Source: Salinibacterium sp. ZJ70 (GTDB lineage Bacteria > Actinomycetota > Actinomycetes > Actinomycetales > Microbacteriaceae). From it: a stretch of 64,000 nucleotides of DNA. Positions 50,475-59,071 of the stretch are shown here, piece after piece. Location of the stretch: positions 2,480,001 through 2,544,000 of the forward strand of contig NZ_CP061770.1 of NCBI RefSeq assembly GCF_011751865.2, in the 5' to 3' direction. The position numbers were made by a program, and so were the translations under genes. The first letter of the stretch is position 1. Each line of letters starts with the position of its first letter. The notes under the pieces were generated by a model. It worked only from the letters and a program-made list of their open reading frames with translations. It was not told where the DNA came from and searched no databases.

Positions 50475-50524
50475 AGGTCCCAGGCCGACGCACACGGCGC
50501 AGTGAAGGGCGCGATTCGGGTCAT
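50471..50524 (-). CDS. 17-residue leader peptide coupled to the M23 peptidase
   Basis: An ATG at 50524 preceded by AAGGAGAAGC opens the frame MTRIAPFTAPCASAWDL, whose TGA overlaps the GTG start of the peptidase (GTGA). The peptidase start itself has no good ribosome site, so ribosomes are probably delivered by translating this leader. It may be only a coupling device, or it may sense translation. Confidence 0.55.
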   Translation of the reverse strand: MTRIAPFTAPCASAWDL

Positions 50525-50644
50525 GCGCTTCTCCTTCGCAGCGTGTTCAGTGCCGGTGGGTCGACGCCGAGACGGTGATCTCAACGAGGGGGTACTTCTG
50601 ATGTTATCGAACCGATATAGGCCCGGCCACCCTCGAGCCTGGGA

Positions 50645-51442
50645 TTACGCTCCGAGCCGCACCAGCAGCGGTTCGAGCTCCGCAACCATCTGGGGGTGCC
50701 CGGCGAGGAGGAATTCACTGTCCGCTCGCGCGTCGCCGAGCCCCTTCACGACCGCCCCCGCCTCTTCCGCGATGAGCGCACCCGCGGCGTGATCCCAGGG
50801 GCTGAGGGTGCGTTCGAAGTAGGCATTCACCCGCCCCGATGCCACCGCGGCGAGATCGAGCGACGCCGCGCCCGCACGGCGGATGTCACGCACGCGGGTG
50901 ATGAGCTGGGCGAACGCGGCACCCTGACGTTCGCGGGTCTCGACCGCGTAGGCGAAGCCCGTCGCGACGAGCGCGAGCTCGAGCGGGGTCGGATCCGCGA
51001 CCCGGATGGGTCGCCCGTCGAGGTGCGCCCCGGCTCCGCGAGACGCCGTGAACACCTCGCCCGATGCCGGGTTGACGACCACGCCCGCGAGCGCTGTCCA
51101 GGTGAGCGGGTCGCCATCGCCGTCGACGGCCGCGATGCTCACGCCGTAGTGCGGGATGCCGTAGAGGTAGTTGACGGTGCCATCGATGGGATCCACGACC
51201 CACGTGATGCCGCTCGAGCCGCCGGTCGTGCCGCCCTCCTCGCCGAGGATCGCGTCATCCGGCCGCGCCTCGGCGAGACGTGCCCGCACGAGCTCCTCGA
51301 CTTCGCGGTCGGCCGCCGTGACCACGTCGACGATGCTCGACTTGGTGGCAGCGACCTCGACGCCCTCACGGCGACGCTGGGCAGCCAGCTCACCTGCGTC
51401 GACGGCGATGCTGCGAGCGATCTCGAGGAGTTCCGTGCTCAT
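50645..51442 (-). CDS. Inositol monophosphatase family protein
   Basis: A 265-residue phosphatase. Metal-binding motifs: GEEGG (Glu), WVVDPIDGTVNYLYG (the D-P-I-D-G-T signature) and the later SPWDHAAGALIAEEAG (W-D-x-A-A-G). It removes phosphate from inositol-1-phosphate or related sugar phosphates such as histidinol phosphate; the exact substrate cannot be read. It stands next to the IclR gene, 80 bases away, on the same strand. Confidence 0.93.
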   Translation of the reverse strand: MSTELLEIARSIAVDAGELAAQRRREGVEVAATKSSIVDVVTAADREVEELVRARLAEARPDDAILGEEGGTTGGSSGITWVVDPIDGTVNYLYGIPHYGVSIAAVDGDGDPLTWTALAGVVVNPASGEVFTASRGAGAHLDGRPIRVADPTPLELALVATGFAYAVETRERQGAAFAQLITRVRDIRRAGAASLDLAAVASGRVNAYFERTLSPWDHAAGALIAEEAGAVVKGLGDARADSEFLLAGHPQMVAELEPLLVRLGA

Positions 51443-51522
51443 GGGCCCAGCCTCCCACGATGCCCCTCCCTGGGCTCCTGCGAATCGCGCCGGAGTGCGG
51501 ATGCGCGATGCGGTGGAACGCG

Positions 51523-52293
51523 TCAGCGCGCGCGGTATCCGAGCTGGGCGGAGAGCTCGCCAGCGGCCTCGGTGGCGAGGGCGATCCAGTGCTCGTCGGG
51601 GTGCTGCGCCCAGCGCGCGAGCGGCACGGAGATGCTGATCGCGGCGGCGACGGATGCATCGGCGGCACGCACGGGCGCGGCGACGCAGCGCATGTCGGCG
51701 GCGGATTCCTCGACCTCGAACGCCACGCCGCCGCGGTCCCGTGTCTCATCGAGGTGCCGCTCGAGTTCGTCGAGTGTGCGGATGCTGCGCGGCGTGAGCG
51801 CGGGAAGGCTGTCGGGGTCGGGGTAGAGGGCACGCACGGTCTCGCGCGGGAGGGATGCGAGGAGCGCCTTGCCGAGGCCGGTGACGTGCGCGGGCAGGCG
51901 CTGGCCGATGCTCGAGGGCAGGCGCAGGGTGTCGCGGCCTTCGACCTTGGCGAGGTAGAGAACGTCGGATCCTTCGCGTACGGCGACGCTCACGGTCTCG
52001 CCGCTGCGTTCGGCGAGGGCGCGTGCGGCGGAGCTCGCGGCGCCCAGCAGGTCGAACTGCGCCGAGTAGGCGTTGCCGAGGTGCAGCACTTTGACGCCGA
52101 GGCGGTACCCGCCGGTGCGTGGGTCGCGCACGAGATACTCGCGCTCGACGAGCGTGGCGAGCAGCTCGTGGATGCTCGTGCGGGGGAAGCCGGTGCGCGC
52201 GCCGATCTCGGCGGCGGTGAGCTCGGCCGGGCCGTCGACGAACAGTTCGAGGATGTCGAACGTGCGCATCACAGCGGGGGTCAGTCGGGCCAC
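51523..52293 (-). CDS. IclR-family regulator
   Basis: A 256-residue regulator. The N-terminal winged helix reads RTFDILELFVDGPAELTAAEIGARTGFPRTSIHELLATL, in part, and the C-terminal effector domain has LPAHVTGLGKALLA and GGVAFEVEESAADMRCVAAPV. The GTG at 52293 is preferred; an ATG ten codons later is possible. Divergent from acetaldehyde dehydrogenase, aldolase and transporter genes, which it very likely controls in response to an aromatic or 2-oxo acid. Confidence 0.9.
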   Translation of the reverse strand: MARLTPAVMRTFDILELFVDGPAELTAAEIGARTGFPRTSIHELLATLVEREYLVRDPRTGGYRLGVKVLHLGNAYSAQFDLLGAASSAARALAERSGETVSVAVREGSDVLYLAKVEGRDTLRLPSSIGQRLPAHVTGLGKALLASLPRETVRALYPDPDSLPALTPRSIRTLDELERHLDETRDRGGVAFEVEESAADMRCVAAPVRAADASVAAAISISVPLARWAQHPDEHWIALATEAAGELSAQLGYRAR

Positions 52294-52340
52294 ACACCTA
52301 TGTATAGGCGGTTTCGGGGCCCCAACCAAACGGCACCAAG

Positions 52341-52376
52341 TTGACACATCAGTGGAATGGGTGTTCTATATCCCGT
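52341..52376 (+). promoter_or_regulatory. Candidate promoter of the acetaldehyde dehydrogenase operon
   Basis: TTGACA at 52341-52346 is a perfect -35 box; TCTATA or CTATAT around 52365-52371 serves as -10 at 18-19 bases. The segment is AT-richer than average. IclR binding would be expected in the same 140-base divergent gap. Confidence 0.55.
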
Positions 52377-52434
52377 GCCGTCGTCGATATTTCGAACGGC
52401 TTCCGTTATTTCGCACACAAGGAGGTGGCTTCGG

Positions 52435-53376
52435 ATGACACGCACCCGCGCGGCCATCATCGGCTCCGGCAACATCGGCACGGACCTGCTCATCAAGATC
52501 CTCCGCGGCTCCGACATCCTCGAAGCCGCGGCCATGGTGGGCATCGACCCCGCCTCCGACGGACTCGCCCGCGCAGCCCGACTCGGCGTGACCGCGATCG
52601 CCACCGGCGTCGACGGCCTCATCGCGCACGAGGTGTTCGACTCCATCGACATCGTCTTCGACGCCACGAGCGCCGGCGCCCACATCTCCAACGCCGCGAA
52701 GCTGCGCGCCGCGAAGCCCGGCATCCGTCTCATCGACCTGACGCCCGCCGCCATCGGCCCGTACTGCGTGCCCGTCGTCAACCTCGAGGAGAACCTCGAC
52801 GCCGAGAACGTCAACATGGTCACCTGCGGCGGCCAGGCCACCATCCCGATCGTCGCCGCCGTCTCGGCGGTCACGAGCGTCGCCTACGCCGAGATCGTCG
52901 CCTCCATCTCGTCGAAGTCCGCGGGCCCCGGCACGCGCGCCAACATCGACGAATTCACCGAGACCACCTCGGCAGCGCTCCGCAGCGTCGGAGGCGCCGC
53001 CGCGAGCAAGGCGATCATCATCCTCAACCCCGCCGAGCCGCCCGTCATGATGCGCGACACCGTCTACGTGCTCTCGGCGCCCGCCGACCGCACCGCGATC
53101 GAGACCTCGATCACCGAGATGGTCGAGCGCGTGAACTCCTATGTGCCCGGCTACCGCCTCAAGCAGAAGGTGCAGTTCGAGGACATCACCGAGCCCGTGA
53201 ACGTACCCGGGCACGGAGCCTTCACCGGCCTCAAGACATCCGTCTTCCTCGAGGTCGAGGGCGCCGCCCACTACCTCCCCGCATACGCCGGGAACCTCGA
53301 CATCATGACCTCGGCCGCCCTGCGCACCGCCGAGACGATCGCGACCCGCTCACTGCGGGCGCAGGAGGTGGCATAA
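52435..53376 (+). CDS. mhpF: Acetaldehyde dehydrogenase (acetylating)
   Basis: A 313-residue NAD-dependent enzyme. The Rossmann motif is [13 protein letters not shown] near the start; [17 protein letters not shown] contains the catalytic Cys. It converts acetaldehyde and CoA to acetyl-CoA, receiving acetaldehyde directly from the partner aldolase encoded next. AAGGAGG lies eight bases before the ATG. First gene of an operon of three with aldolase and transporter. Confidence 0.95.
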   Translation: MTRTRAAIIGSGNIGTDLLIKILRGSDILEAAAMVGIDPASDGLARAARLGVTAIATGVDGLIAHEVFDSIDIVFDATSAGAHISNAAKLRAAKPGIRLIDLTPAAIGPYCVPVVNLEENLDAENVNMVTCGGQATIPIVAAVSAVTSVAYAEIVASISSKSAGPGTRANIDEFTETTSAALRSVGGAAASKAIIILNPAEPPVMMRDTVYVLSAPADRTAIETSITEMVERVNSYVPGYRLKQKVQFEDITEPVNVPGHGAFTGLKTSVFLEVEGAAHYLPAYAGNLDIMTSAALRTAETIATRSLRAQEVA

Positions 53377-53379
53377 GCC

Positions 53380-54411
53380 GTGTTCGACCCCACGACCGAC
53401 AAGCTCTACATCTCGGACGTCACCCTGCGTGACGGCAGCCACGCCGTGCGCCACCAGTACACCCTCGACAACGTGCGCGACATCGTCTCCGCGCTCGATG
53501 CGGCAGGCGTCGACTCCGTCGAGGTCGCCCACGGCGACGGCCTCAACGGCTCGAGCGTCAACTACGGATTCGGACGCCACTCCGACGTCGAGCTCATCGA
53601 AGCGGCGGCCGAGGTCGCGACGCGCATCTCGATCGCCACCCTCCTGCTGCCGGGTGTCGGCACCATCCACGACCTCCAGCGCGCCGCGTCCGCCGGCGTC
53701 AGCTATGTGCGCGTCGCCACCCACTGCACCGAGGCCGACACCTCGGCGCAGCACATCGCCACCGCGCGCGAGCTCGGCCTCAACACCACGGGCTTCCTCA
53801 TGATGAGCGCCATGGCGACCCCCGCGAAGCTCGCCGAGCAGGCGAAGCTCATGGAGGGATACGGCGCCCAGTGCATCTACGTCGTCGACTCCTCCGGTGC
53901 GCAGACGATGGACGACGTGACCGATCGCGTGACCGCTCTGCGCGACGTGCTGAACCCCGAGACCGAGATCGGCATCCACGCGCACCACAACCTGTCGCTC
54001 GGCGTCGCCAACTCGGTCGCCGCCGTGCGCGCGGGTGCCAACCGCGTCGACGCCAGCCTCACGGGCATGGGCGCCGGCGCCGGCAACGCGCCCCTCGAGG
54101 TCTTCATCGCCGTCGCCGACAAGCTCGGCTGGAATCACGGCACCGACCTCTACGCACTCATGGACGCCGCCGACGAGATCGTGCGCCCCCTGCAGGTGCG
54201 CCCCGTGCAGGTGGACCGCGAGACCCTCTCGCTCGGATACGCGGGGGTCTACTCCTCGTTCCTCCTGCACGCAGAACGTGCGGCCGCCACCTACGGCGTG
54301 CCCGCCCACGAGATCCTCCTCGAGGTCGGACGGCGTCGTCTGGTCGGCGGCCAGGAGGACCTCATCGTCGACGTGGCTCTCGACCTCCTCGCGCAGCGAG
54401 AAGGGGCCTGA
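53380..54411 (+). CDS. mhpE: 4-hydroxy-2-oxovalerate aldolase
   Basis: A 343-residue metal-dependent class II aldolase. [15 protein letters not shown] near the start carries the catalytic Arg-Asp and metal Asp; [15 protein letters not shown] provides the metal His pair; [22 protein letters not shown] follows. It cleaves 4-hydroxy-2-oxo acids to pyruvate and an aldehyde, the last steps of meta-cleavage of aromatics. GTG start three bases after the dehydrogenase stop; the two proteins form a channeling complex in known systems. Confidence 0.95.
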   Translation: MFDPTTDKLYISDVTLRDGSHAVRHQYTLDNVRDIVSALDAAGVDSVEVAHGDGLNGSSVNYGFGRHSDVELIEAAAEVATRISIATLLLPGVGTIHDLQRAASAGVSYVRVATHCTEADTSAQHIATARELGLNTTGFLMMSAMATPAKLAEQAKLMEGYGAQCIYVVDSSGAQTMDDVTDRVTALRDVLNPETEIGIHAHHNLSLGVANSVAAVRAGANRVDASLTGMGAGAGNAPLEVFIAVADKLGWNHGTDLYALMDAADEIVRPLQVRPVQVDRETLSLGYAGVYSSFLLHAERAAATYGVPAHEILLEVGRRRLVGGQEDLIVDVALDLLAQREGA

Positions 54412-54456
54412 GATGACCCCCGACTACCCATTCAACGAAGAGAGGCAGTAGCGATA

Positions 54457-55791
54457 ATGACCCAGGTGATCCCCCCGACTCCGGCAACGGAGACACCTGA
54501 ACCCAGCGCCCTCGTCCCGGCGTCCGAGCGACGCCGTGCGCTCGCAGGATCCGCCGTCGGATCCGCGATCGAATGGTACGACTTCTTCCTCTACGGGACG
54601 ATGTCGGCACTCGTCTTCGGCCCGCTGTTCTTCCAGTCGGATGACCCGACCCTCAGCACGATGCTCGCCATGGCGGCGTTCGCGCTGTCGTTCCTCATCC
54701 GCCCCATCGGCGGCATCCTGTTCAGCCACATGGGCGACAGGATCGGCCGCAAGAAGACCCTCGTCGTGACGCTGACGCTCATGGGCGCCTCGACGGTGCT
54801 CATCGGTCTGCTGCCCACGTATGCGGTGGTCGGCATCTGGGCACCCATCATGCTCACCCTGCTGCGTCTCGTGCAGGGCCTGGCTCTCGGCGGCGAGTGG
54901 GGTGGTGGGCTGCTGCTCGCCGTCGAGTACTCCCCGCGCAAGCAGCGCGGACTCTGGGGTGCGGTGCCGCAGACGGGCGCCCTCCTCGGCCTCGCGCTCG
55001 GCAATCTCGCCGCGACCGCGAGCCTCGAGATCTTCCCCGAGGATGCGTTCCTCACGATCGGATGGCGCATCCCGTTCGTGATCTCGATCGTGTTGCTCGC
55101 GGTGGGCCTCTGGATCCGTCACGCGGTCGATGAGACCCCGTCGTTCCGGAAGGTTCAGGCCGAGCGCGCGACCGCCAAGGTGCCGCTCGCGCTCGTCCTG
55201 CGCCGCAACTGGCGCCAGGTGATCATCGTCATCCTCGCGAAGTTCATCGAGACGGCGACCTTCTTCCTCTTCGCCACCTTCTCGGTCTCCTACGCCGTCA
55301 ACTCGCTCGGCTACGACCGCGTCGAGGCGCTCAACGCCGTCCTCATCGCGGCAGTGCTCGCGATCCCGGTGATGCTGTTCTGGGGCCGTGTGTCGGATCG
55401 CATCGGCCGCAAGAAGGTCTTCATCGGCGGTGCGATCGCCGTGGCGCTCTACGCATACCCGTTCCTGTGGATGATGAACCAGCAGAGCTTCGGCTGGCTG
55501 CTCGCAGCGCTCGTGATCGGCTTCTCGATCATCTGGGCGAGCTACGGATCGGTGCTCGGCACGTTCTTCGCCGAGTCGTTCCCCGCGGATGTGCGCTACA
55601 CGGGAGCCTCGCTCGGCTACCAGGTGGGTGCCGCGATCGCGGGCGGCCCGGTGCCGCTCATCGCCACGGCGATCGTCGCCGACGGCAACCAGTACGCGGG
55701 CGTCGCCGTGCTCATCGCGGCGTGCGCCATCATCTCGATCGTCGCTGTGCTGTTCGCGAAGGATCGCTCGGGCCAGCAGCTCGACGACTGA
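54457..55791 (+). CDS. MHS-family metabolite:proton symporter (MFS)
   Basis: A 444-residue transporter with twelve helices. GSAIEWYDFFLYGTMSALVF and FGHIGDRIGRKK-like SHMGDRIGRKKTLV (motif A), and RLVQGLALGGEWGGGLLLAVEY are hallmarks of the metabolite:H+ symporter family (shikimate, alpha-ketoglutarate, benzoate-type acids). It probably imports the acid that the aldolase/dehydrogenase pair helps to degrade. A GAGAGGC site precedes the ATG. A perfect terminator follows. Confidence 0.9.
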   Translation: MTQVIPPTPATETPEPSALVPASERRRALAGSAVGSAIEWYDFFLYGTMSALVFGPLFFQSDDPTLSTMLAMAAFALSFLIRPIGGILFSHMGDRIGRKKTLVVTLTLMGASTVLIGLLPTYAVVGIWAPIMLTLLRLVQGLALGGEWGGGLLLAVEYSPRKQRGLWGAVPQTGALLGLALGNLAATASLEIFPEDAFLTIGWRIPFVISIVLLAVGLWIRHAVDETPSFRKVQAERATAKVPLALVLRRNWRQVIIVILAKFIETATFFLFATFSVSYAVNSLGYDRVEALNAVLIAAVLAIPVMLFWGRVSDRIGRKKVFIGGAIAVALYAYPFLWMMNQQSFGWLLAALVIGFSIIWASYGSVLGTFFAESFPADVRYTGASLGYQVGAAIAGGPVPLIATAIVADGNQYAGVAVLIAACAIISIVAVLFAKDRSGQQLDD

Positions 55792-55827
55792 GGTCGCGCG
55801 CTCCCCGAAACCCCTCATCCCCCCGAC

Positions 55828-55865
55828 CCTGCAGGGGCTCGCTGCAACCCGCGAGCCCCTGCAGG
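55828..55865 (+). terminator. Terminator after the MHS transporter
   Basis: A perfect 15-bp stem (55828-55842 with 55851-55865) with an 8-base loop, 36 bases past the stop. Confidence 0.88.
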
Positions 55866-55946
55866 TGTGTCCGGGCACCGTCAACCCCCGCGCGCTCAGC
55901 GCGTGCGCGCCGTACCGTGGCGGAACACCAGCGGATGGAGGTTGGC

Positions 55947-56024
55947 ATGTCCACGCCCTCAGATTCTGGGCGCGTCGAGCGCTCCCCTGATGCACCGAGC
56001 CCGGCGCACGCGTGCACCGGGTGA
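55947..56024 (+). CDS. Possible 25-residue small protein coupled to the next gene
   Basis: An ATG at 55947 with GGAGG at good distance opens a 25-codon frame rich in Ser, Pro and Asp (MSTPSDSGRVERSPD...). Its TGA overlaps the GTG of the membrane-protein gene in GTGA. It may be a short leader for translational coupling or a real small protein; codon use is compatible with either. No family is evident. Confidence 0.4.
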   Translation: MSTPSDSGRVERSPDAPSPAHACTG

Positions 56025-56293
56025 CCGGCCGCGCTAGGGCGCGCTGGCTCATCCCCGGGGGCCTCCTCGCCGCGATCCTCATCGTGATGTTCGTCGCGAC
56101 GACGTCGATCGACGCGCCTGTCGCATCCGTGGGGATCGTCATCACAGCGATCTGGTTCACCGCCATGGTCGTGACAGGGCTCGCAACGGGGGTGCCGCGG
56201 GCCCACTCCCGGCTGCAGTTCGGCATCATGCTCTCGATGGCGCTCGTGGGGGCGGCGCTGCTCTACGTCATCTTCCTCGGCGCGGGGCGCTGA
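56021..56293 (+). CDS. Small membrane protein of unknown function
   Basis: About 90 residues with three hydrophobic segments: WLIPGGLLAAILIVMFVAT, VGIVITAIWFTAMVVTGLA and LQFGIMLSMALVGAALLYVIFL. The GTG at 56021 is taken because it overlaps the leader stop; a GTG at 56012 would add three residues. Similar short membrane proteins are frequent in actinobacteria without known role. Followed by tandem and palindromic repeats. Confidence 0.7.
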   Translation: MTGRARARWLIPGGLLAAILIVMFVATTSIDAPVASVGIVITAIWFTAMVVTGLATGVPRAHSRLQFGIMLSMALVGAALLYVIFLGAGR

Positions 56294-56294
56294 C

Positions 56295-56342
56295 CCTCGC
56301 CTCCGGCACCCCTCGCCTCCGGGACCCCTCGCCTCCGGGACC
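56295..56342. repeat. Three tandem 16-bp repeats
   Basis: CCTCGCCTCCGG recurs at 56295, 56311 and 56327 with spacing 16, immediately before family B copy 1. Probably a replication-slippage product. Confidence 0.8.
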
Positions 56343-56345
56343 CCC

Positions 56346-56404
56346 GAGAATCGTGCGAGATTGTCGATATCGGGGTGCTGAAACGACCATCTCGCACGAT
56401 TCTC
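56346..56404. repeat. 59-bp palindromic repeat, family B copy 1
   Basis: Arms GAGAATCGTGCGAGATTGTC(G) at 56346-56366 and its complement at 56384-56404 pair over 21 bases with one mismatch; the core holds CGGGGTGCTGAAA. A second copy of the same length is at 63556-63614. It sits between two convergent genes. Confidence 0.85.
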
Positions 56405-56418
56405 AAGGGGCGGCGGAG

Positions 56419-56574
56419 TCAGTCGGCGTCGGGCGCCTGCGGGATGCCGCGCGAGGCCTCGTCCACGTCGTGATCGGATTCGTCGAGTCCGTTCATCGAG
56501 TCGTCGAGCTGCCCCTTCATGCCCTGGGGGTCGTCGTCGCTCGGGCCGGCCTTCTGGTTGTCATCGGTGCTCAT
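56419..56574 (-). CDS. Acidic 51-residue protein of unknown function
   Basis: A very acidic, hydrophilic peptide (MSTDDNQKAGPSDDDPQG, then many Asp, Glu and Ser) with no cysteine or membrane segment; likely disordered. AAGGAGA is well placed before the ATG at 56574. The start overlaps the stop of the FAD/Rieske oxidoreductase by four bases, so the two are co-translated. No family is recognised; it may be a small stress-related protein. Confidence 0.7.
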   Translation of the reverse strand: MSTDDNQKAGPSDDDPQGMKGQLDDSMNGLDESDHDVDEASRGIPQAPDAD

Positions 56575-58121
56575 GGTGTCTCCTTGCTCTCGTGATGCGG
56601 TTCGGTTTCGATGGGTTCGAGGTCGCGCACGGCAGGCCCTTCGAGCACGGTGCCCTCGCTGCTGAAGCGGGAGCCATGCAGCGGACAGTCCCAGGTGCGC
56701 TCGACGTCGTTCCAGCCGAGCACGCCGCCCATGTGCGTACAGACGCCCGAGAGGCGACACGTGACGCCGTCGACGGTCGACTCCACGATGGGACGCAGGC
56801 CCCGGCTCAGCACGCGTCCCTCGCCCTCGGCGGGCACGCCGTCGCTCGAGGCGATCTCAGCCTGAACCCACCCGGAGGCCAGCTCGCTCGCCACCTCGGC
56901 GCCGTCGCGCACCAGGTTCCAGGCGGCCGTCCACCCGCGGGCTCCGCGCGCGAGAACCTCCGACCAGGCGGGCGTCGAGCCGAGGAGCTCGCCGCAGATG
57001 CGAAGTGCCGAGGCGACGGCGTTCGTCATGCCCCACTTGTTGAAGCCCGTCGCCGCGAAGATGCGGTCGCCGCCGCGGGGCAGCTCGCCCGCGAACGGCA
57101 CCGTGTCGGGAGTGCGGTAGTCCTGGGCTGCCCACAGCAGCTCGCGGCGAGCGCCCGGCCACTGCTCGGCCGTCCACGCATCCATCTCGGCGACGAGACG
57201 ACTCGTGCGCTCCTCACGGCCGGTCACGTGCGCGCCCCCGCCCACGACGAGAAGCGGTGTGCCGTCCGGTCCGGGGTCGACGCGCAGCGAGTACCCCGCA
57301 CTGTCGACACCGAGGTGCATCCCCGTGGGCAGGGCGGTCTCGTCGGAAACCCGGTACGCCCCCACGAACGAGCGCGAGGGCTTGAGCTTGGCGAAATAGA
57401 AGCCGCGGTCGAGGATCGGATACCCGGTGGCGAGAACGAGGCGATCGGCGACGACGGAGCCGCGGGTCGTCTCGATGCGCACGACATTGCCGTCGACCTC
57501 GGCCCCCGTCACCCGGCAGCGCTCGATGATGCGGGCACCCGCCACAGTCGCCTGGCGAGTGAGCTCGCCGAGCACGCGCATCGGCTGCAGCTGAGCCTGC
57601 CCGTCGAGCAGCAGCGCCGAGCGCACCGGAAACGGGAGCCCTTCGATGCGCTCCCCCGTCTGCGCGACGCGCGGCACGATGCCCGCGAGCGCGAGCGCGG
57701 CGAACTCCTCCTCGAGAGTCTCCATGCCGTGGTCGGTGAGCGAATAGGCCGTCGACACGGCCTCGTGCGCGCAGCCCGGAGCGTCGCCCGTGACAGCGAG
57801 CAGCCAATCCTGGGCGGCTCGCTGCGCGTCCGCGTAGGCGCGCACCGTGTCGTCATCCGTCGCGGAGCGCATCTCCGAGTACACGGAGCCCTGCACGAGG
57901 CTGAGCTTGCCGGTGGTGTTGCCCGTCGCCACGGCTCCGACCGTGCGCGCCTCGATCACGACGACATGCGCACCCGCGTGCGCGAGCATCCGCGCGAGGC
58001 TGAGCCCCGTGAGCCCCGCCCCCGCGATCACCACATCCGCATACCCGGGGGGCGACTCATCGGGCACGACGATCGGGAGCGCGGTGCGCATCCAGAGAGA
58101 CGGGCTCGTCGAAGGGCTCAT
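56571..58121 (-). CDS. FAD-dependent oxidoreductase with C-terminal Rieske domain
   Basis: A 516-residue protein. An N-terminal DAO-type FAD domain shows VVIAGAGLTGLSLARMLAHAG and VVVIEARTVGAVATGNTTGKLS; GDRIFAATGFNKWGMTNAVA closes it. The last 75 residues form a Rieske [2Fe-2S] domain with CTHMGG and CPLHGSRFS, so the C-x-H...C-x-x-H set is complete. Similar proteins are found next to stress genes in actinobacteria; the substrate is unknown. The ATG at 58121 is favoured over one twelve codons upstream, though the ribosome site is weak. Confidence 0.9.
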   Translation of the reverse strand: MSPSTSPSLWMRTALPIVVPDESPPGYADVVIAGAGLTGLSLARMLAHAGAHVVVIEARTVGAVATGNTTGKLSLVQGSVYSEMRSATDDDTVRAYADAQRAAQDWLLAVTGDAPGCAHEAVSTAYSLTDHGMETLEEEFAALALAGIVPRVAQTGERIEGLPFPVRSALLLDGQAQLQPMRVLGELTRQATVAGARIIERCRVTGAEVDGNVVRIETTRGSVVADRLVLATGYPILDRGFYFAKLKPSRSFVGAYRVSDETALPTGMHLGVDSAGYSLRVDPGPDGTPLLVVGGGAHVTGREERTSRLVAEMDAWTAEQWPGARRELLWAAQDYRTPDTVPFAGELPRGGDRIFAATGFNKWGMTNAVASALRICGELLGSTPAWSEVLARGARGWTAAWNLVRDGAEVASELASGWVQAEIASSDGVPAEGEGRVLSRGLRPIVESTVDGVTCRLSGVCTHMGGVLGWNDVERTWDCPLHGSRFSSEGTVLEGPAVRDLEPIETEPHHESKETP

Positions 58122-58172
58122 GCCGGGAGCGTAAGTGCGCGAGTGCCTGCCGCTCACGGGGGTTGCGGGCGA

Positions 58173-58210
58173 CCCCGCGGGCGGCTACACCTGATAGCCA
58201 GCCCGCGGGG
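58173..58210 (-). terminator. Terminator after the anti-sigma factor gene
   Basis: A perfect 10-bp stem, CCCCGCGGGC (58173-58182) with GCCCGCGGGG (58201-58210), 22 bases past the anti-sigma stop. It ends the four-gene DUF4397-sortase-sigma-anti-sigma unit. Confidence 0.8.
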
Positions 58211-58231
58211 CGGCCTCACCCTCCCACCCGG

Positions 58232-59071
58232 TCAGGCTGGTGAGAGCTCTCCGCGCACGATCGAGTCGCCCGAGTGCCCCGGATCCCCGTCGAAGTGCTC
58301 CTGGGAGATGTCGACGAGGGTGAAGCGCGAGAGGTCGACATCGGCGGGGATCACGAACGTGCCGTGGGTGCCGTCGAGCATCCCGAGACTCACGAGCGCG
58401 TCGCCCTCAGAGGAGATGAGCCAGAGCTCGCGGTAGGCGTCACCGTCGTCAGGGAGCGGGGCGTCGAGATCGACCTCGACGACGCGCGCCCCATCCGGCA
58501 GCTCCTCGACGGTCGCCGACGCCGTGGCGTCGGGCCAGTCGGGGAACGCGTCGAGCGTCGCCGAGGCCAGCACCGTCGCGGGCACGGGGCGCGTCGCCCA
58601 CCACACACCACCCGCGACCGCGAAGACGAGCGCCGCGGCGGCCGCGGCGAGCGGCACCCACAGTCGGCGTCGCAGCGGCGTGACGCGCGCACCGGGCGAC
58701 TCCGAGTTCTCGGTCGTCGCACCGGATGCGGGGTCGCTATCGTCATCGGCGTCGGCGTCGGCGCCGGCGTCGGCCTCGGCTTCCGCCTCCGCCTCCGCCT
58801 CCGCCTCCGCCTCTGCCTCTGCCTCTGCCTCTGCCTCTGCTTCCGCCTCTGCCTCTGCGATGTCGCGCTGGATCGCCGCCCACACGCGCGGCGACGGCAC
58901 GAGCAGCTCGCCCGCGTCGATCGTCGAACGCCCCACCACCGCCGCGCGACGCAGGATCATGACCTCGGCGCGGCACTCATCGCACGTCGCGAGGTGCTCG
59001 GCGTCGCGGCTGTCATCGGCCGCCTCCCCGAGAGCGAGGAGGGCGAGCACGTCAGGATCGATGTGGTTCAC
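58232..59071 (-). CDS. Anti-sigma factor with zinc-finger-like start and (Glu-Ala)n tract
   Basis: A 279-residue membrane-anchored anti-sigma factor. The start HLATCDECRAEV is the zf-HC2-type C-x-x-C of anti-sigma domains, followed by helices that bind the sigma factor. An unusual (Glu-Ala) run of about 14 pairs, then an Asp-rich part, leads to one membrane helix (VPLAAAAAALVFAVAGGVWW) and an extracellular RskA-like C-terminal domain with GMLDGTHGTFVIPADVDL. GTG start with GGAGGTGA; overlaps the sigma gene by 20 bases. Release of the sigma factor probably follows proteolysis. Confidence 0.88.
   Translation of the reverse strand: MNHIDPDVLALLALGEAADDSRDAEHLATCDECRAEVMILRRAAVVGRSTIDAGELLVPSPRVWAAIQRDIAEAEAEAEAEAEAEAEAEAEAEAEAEAEADAGADADADDDSDPASGATTENSESPGARVTPLRRRLWVPLAAAAAALVFAVAGGVWWATRPVPATVLASATLDAFPDWPDATASATVEELPDGARVVEVDLDAPLPDDGDAYRELWLISSEGDALVSLGMLDGTHGTFVIPADVDLSRFTLVDISQEHFDGDPGHSGDSIVRGELSPA
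58771..58858. repeat. Hexanucleotide repeat encoding the (Glu-Ala)n tract
   Basis: About fourteen units of GCCTCC or GCCTCT in tandem (plus strand) inside the anti-sigma gene. Loss or gain of units keeps the frame, so the linker length can vary between strains. Confidence 0.85.

Noticed and set aside
54413..54451. 12-codon frame between aldolase and MHS transporter genes
   Set aside because: It lacks a convincing ribosome site of its own and contains the site for the next gene; more likely just spacer.
54424..56229. 601-codon minus-strand open frame opposite the MHS transporter
   Set aside because: Low-complexity charged composition; the plus strand encodes a well-conserved twelve-helix transporter with a terminator.
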